From the NCBI GenBank assembly GCA_030609245.1, contig JAUWCP010000093.1, positions 1 to 8,766 of the forward strand: a DNA stretch of 8,766 nt. The letters are read 5' to 3'. Position 1 is the first letter of the stretch. Each line of letters begins with the position of its first letter. Both the position numbers and the translations under genes were made by a program. Below the pieces are notes generated by a model. The model was not told the DNA's origin and did no database searches. It saw only the letters and a program-made list of their open reading frames with translations. This document shows positions 6,926 to 8,766 of the stretch, piece by piece. The DNA comes from Hyphomicrobium sp. (GTDB lineage Bacteria; Pseudomonadota; Alphaproteobacteria; Rhizobiales; Hyphomicrobiaceae).

Positions 6926-7126
6926 ATGATAGCAGGGCCGGAGGACCCCAATAGCGGGCGCGTATTTGCTGCAAAAACAAGCAGATCTGATACGCTCTCC
7001 TACATTTCCGATATCGTCCACGAACTCAAGCGGCTCGCGGAAAAAGCCGAGTATAGGACGCTAGCGGCAATCTTAGGGGTGGCTCTCTTGGAGGCGCGTA
7101 CACAGAGCAAGGAGAGCGAGCGCTGA
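6926..7126 (+). CDS. Small conserved-looking hypothetical protein, 66 residues
   Basis: The protein starts MIAGPEDPNSGRVF and contains DTLSYISDIVHELKRL, then AEKAEYRTLAAILGVALLEA, ending in a charged QSKESER tail. Residues about 22-59 should form two amphipathic helices with no membrane segment or signal peptide, so it is likely a small soluble cytoplasmic protein. The pattern (D-x-L-x-Y-I-x-D-h-x-x-E-L, then T-L-A-x-h-L-x-x-A-x-x-E-A) resembles small unnamed proteins I associate with Hyphomicrobiales; function is unknown. I chose the ATG at 6926 because GGGGA (6913-6917) lies eight bases upstream; a TTG ten codons earlier (6896) has no such site. It reads towards dprA, ending 7 bp before the dprA stop, and diverges from topA. 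It has its own promoter candidate. It is the only intact plus-strand gene of the window. Confidence 0.75.
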   Translation: MIAGPEDPNSGRVFAAKTSRSDTLSYISDIVHELKRLAEKAEYRTLAAILGVALLEARTQSKESER

Positions 7127-7133
7127 GGCCACT

Positions 7134-8306
7134 TCAGGGCCCGTCCGGAGATAACGATACAAATCCGCTGCCATGGCGTTCTATACGCCCGGCAAGAGCC
7201 AGCTCGATCAACGTCACCTGGACCTGTCGGATCTCAAGTCCCGTCCCCCGGACAAGGGAATCGATATCAATCGGCGCGGTGCCGAGGGCGGCGATGACCC
7301 GGTCACGGTCGCTGTCAGAGAGCGGCGCATAAGGCGCAGGCTCGGCAGTCTGCTCGGCTTCTGCCTCTTCATACGACGTGGTTGGATATGCTCCGGTTAG
7401 CGGGGCTAGCGCCGATAAAAGATCGTCAGGCTCGGTGACGAGCGTGGCCCCAGATTTCAACAAACGATTGGTTCCTTCAGCGCGCGGGTCGAGCGGGTGG
7501 CCGGGAATGGCAAAGACGTCCCGTCCTTGTTCAGCGGCGAGCCGGGCCGTCACCAATGTGCCAGAGCGGCGCGCCGCCTCCACGACGAGGACACCGAATG
7601 AAATGCCTGAGATGATGCGGTTGCGACGGGGAAAATCCTTGCCGCGAGGTACGAATGCAGGTGGCATCTCGGTGATAAGGCACCCCTGCTCGCCGATCGT
7701 TCGTTGTAGAACTTCGTGCTCGGGCGGGTAGACGACATCAATGCCGCCCGCCACGACGGCAATCGTCCCGCTTTCTAGAGCCGCTTCATGTGCGACGGCG
7801 TCGATGCCGCGCGCCAGACCCGAGGCGACGACGTACCCGGCGCGGCCAAGCTCTTTGGCAAAGACGCGTGCCAGCTTGGTGCCCGCAGCCGAGCATTGGC
7901 GCGAGCCGACGATGGACACGATGGGCCGGTCGAGCAAAGCCGCATCGCCCTTGACGTAGAGCAGCGGTGGAGGCGCGTCGATAACGGCAAGGGCTACCGG
8001 ATAACCTGGCTCAATCGTAAACAGCGGCACGGCACCTGCCTGCTCAGCGCGTTCAAGCTCGGCCTCTGCCTTATCCGCCGGGCAAAGGCGAATGGGGCGA
8101 GCGCGTCCTCCGCGGCGCGACAGTTCAGGTACGGCAGCAAGGGCGGCTTCGGCGCCCCCGAAGTGGTTGACCAGCGCGCGAAAGGTGACAGGTCCGACGT
8201 TCTCGGAGCGAATGAGGCGAACGCATGCCAGACGCTCAGCTGTGCCCAACTCTGCAACGGGGAGTGGTGCTGCAACAAAGAGGTTGTGATCATGCATGGG
8301 CGCCAA
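7134..8306 (-). CDS. dprA: DNA-processing protein DprA
   Basis: DprA (Smf) binds incoming single-stranded DNA and loads RecA during natural transformation; it also occurs widely in bacteria not known to transform. The 390 residues show an N-terminal helical, SAM/HhH-like region (about 22-70). The Rossmann-type DprA core (about 95-295) has IVGSR (132-136), SGLARGID (162-169), GGIDVVYPPEH (187-197), FPRRNRIISG (225-234), SGTLVTA (248-254) and IPGHPLDPRAEGTNRLL (267-283). A C-terminal winged helix lies at about 328-386. The linker between them (about 305-326) is Glu/Ala-rich and variable. Starts: a TTG at 8304-8306 has a strong GGAGGAG seven bases upstream and overlaps plsY by 17 bp; an ATG three codons later (8295-8297) has AGGA nine bases upstream. 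Either keeps all domains. Translational coupling with plsY is likely. Confidence 0.95.
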   Translation of the reverse strand: MAPMHDHNLFVAAPLPVAELGTAERLACVRLIRSENVGPVTFRALVNHFGGAEAALAAVPELSRRGGRARPIRLCPADKAEAELERAEQAGAVPLFTIEPGYPVALAVIDAPPPLLYVKGDAALLDRPIVSIVGSRQCSAAGTKLARVFAKELGRAGYVVASGLARGIDAVAHEAALESGTIAVVAGGIDVVYPPEHEVLQRTIGEQGCLITEMPPAFVPRGKDFPRRNRIISGISFGVLVVEAARRSGTLVTARLAAEQGRDVFAIPGHPLDPRAEGTNRLLKSGATLVTEPDDLLSALAPLTGAYPTTSYEEAEAEQTAEPAPYAPLSDSDRDRVIAALGTAPIDIDSLVRGTGLEIRQVQVTLIELALAGRIERHGSGFVSLSPDGP

Positions 8307-8766
8307 TCCTGGGCTCCTCCCCGGCGACCAGGCGATGAATGTTGGCGCGGTGTTTGAATATCAAAAGTACGGAAAGCAGCGCGGCCAGGATGGCCGTAGC
8401 GTAATCTCCGACGGTCAAAAGCCAGATCGGCGTAACGATGGCGGCGACGATCGCCGAGAGAGACGAGTAGCGCGACAGGATCGCGACGAGCAACCAAACC
8501 GAGCAGAAGGCCAGCGCGCCCGGCCAGTTGAGCCCGAGCAGGACGCCGATGTACGTGGCGACGCCCTTGCCGCCCTTGAAACCAAGCCATACGGGATAGG
8601 TGTGGCCGATGAAGGCTGCGAATCCAGCAACGAGAGAAGCGAGTATCGCCACGCCACCTAAGGCGCCAATGGCGTGGCCGATGAGTACAGCCGCCGTACC
8701 CTTGAGCAAATCGAGAAGAAGCGTGAGCGCTGCAATCCCTTTATTTCCAGTACGCAGAACGTTTGT
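8290..8766 (-). CDS. plsY: Glycerol-3-phosphate acyltransferase PlsY (5' end outside the window)
   Basis: PlsY transfers the acyl group of acyl-phosphate to glycerol 3-phosphate in the inner membrane, giving lysophosphatidic acid, the first step of phospholipid synthesis in the PlsX/PlsY/PlsC route. The 158 residues present begin TNVLRTGNKGIAALTLL, the conserved phosphate-binding motif 1 (family: GSGNIGATNxxRxxG). Motif 2 follows as GHTYPVWLGFKGGKGVAT, with its glycine-rich GFKGGKG. Motif 3 lies near the C-terminal end of the membrane part. Several hydrophobic segments of a multi-spanning protein are visible. About 40 to 50 N-terminal residues, including the first membrane segment, lie beyond base 8766. 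A TTG at 8707-8709 is internal leucine, not a start, because the open frame and the motif continue upstream. The stop (8290-8292) overlaps the dprA start. Confidence 0.96.
   Translation of the reverse strand, partial: TNVLRTGNKGIAALTLLLDLLKGTAAVLIGHAIGALGGVAILASLVAGFAAFIGHTYPVWLGFKGGKGVATYIGVLLGLNWPGALAFCSVWLLVAILSRYSSLSAIVAAIVTPIWLLTVGDYATAILAALLSVLLIFKHRANIHRLVAGEEPRIGAHA
8314..8322 (-). promoter_or_regulatory. Strong Shine-Dalgarno for dprA inside the plsY end
   Basis: The minus strand reads GGGGAGGAG here, ending seven bases before the TTG codon at 8304-8306 and sixteen before the ATG at 8295-8297. Its spacing favours the TTG as the start of dprA. It lies within the last codons of plsY. 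Confidence 0.6.

Noticed and set aside
6703..6954. 83-codon plus-strand frame in the topA-dprA gap
   Set aside because: It spans the promoter and palindrome region, has no ribosome binding site or known motif, and conflicts with the better-supported gene at 6926-7126.
7127..7150. CTGA/TCAG small inverted repeat between the small gene and dprA as a bidirectional terminator
   Set aside because: The stem is only four base pairs and there is no T-run on either strand.

Overview
The window is a chromosomal housekeeping segment of a GC-rich alphaproteobacterium, most likely Hyphomicrobiales. Three things point there: the RNase R, TopA and DUF983 sequences look alphaproteobacterial, the gene order is plsY-dprA-topA-rnr-DUF983-rpmG, and there is a decayed pleD-type GGDEF gene beside rpmG. 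Genus cannot be fixed from the sequence alone.

Layout from right to left, in the direction of transcription of the minus-strand genes: plsY (membrane glycerol-3-phosphate acyltransferase, 5' end outside the window) overlaps dprA (single-stranded-DNA-binding RecA loader for transformation). A 449-bp gap follows. It holds a small plus-strand gene convergent with dprA and an AT-rich divergent control region. Then come topA (DNA topoisomerase I), rnr (RNase R, 50 bp further) and a DUF983 membrane protein (16 bp further), which look like one transcription unit. rpmG (ribosomal protein L33) follows after 113 bp and has its own good sigma-70-type promoter. The left end (1-847) has no intact gene. 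Positions 1 to about 319 carry a broken plus-strand pleD-like diguanylate cyclase C-terminus with a nonsense codon and at least one frameshift. Positions 320-847 look like non-functional or unrecognised DNA.

Functionally the minus-strand genes cover phospholipid synthesis, DNA processing, DNA topology, RNA decay and translation. They are basic functions kept together by conserved order, not a dedicated pathway. No CRISPR array, tRNA, rRNA, insertion sequence, prophage or defence system was seen. The items most worth a second look are the small convergent gene with its palindrome-overlapped promoter, the pleD relic that has lost its inhibitory site and reading frame, and the choice of start codons at dprA. 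I see no convincing sign of a wholly new multi-gene system here.
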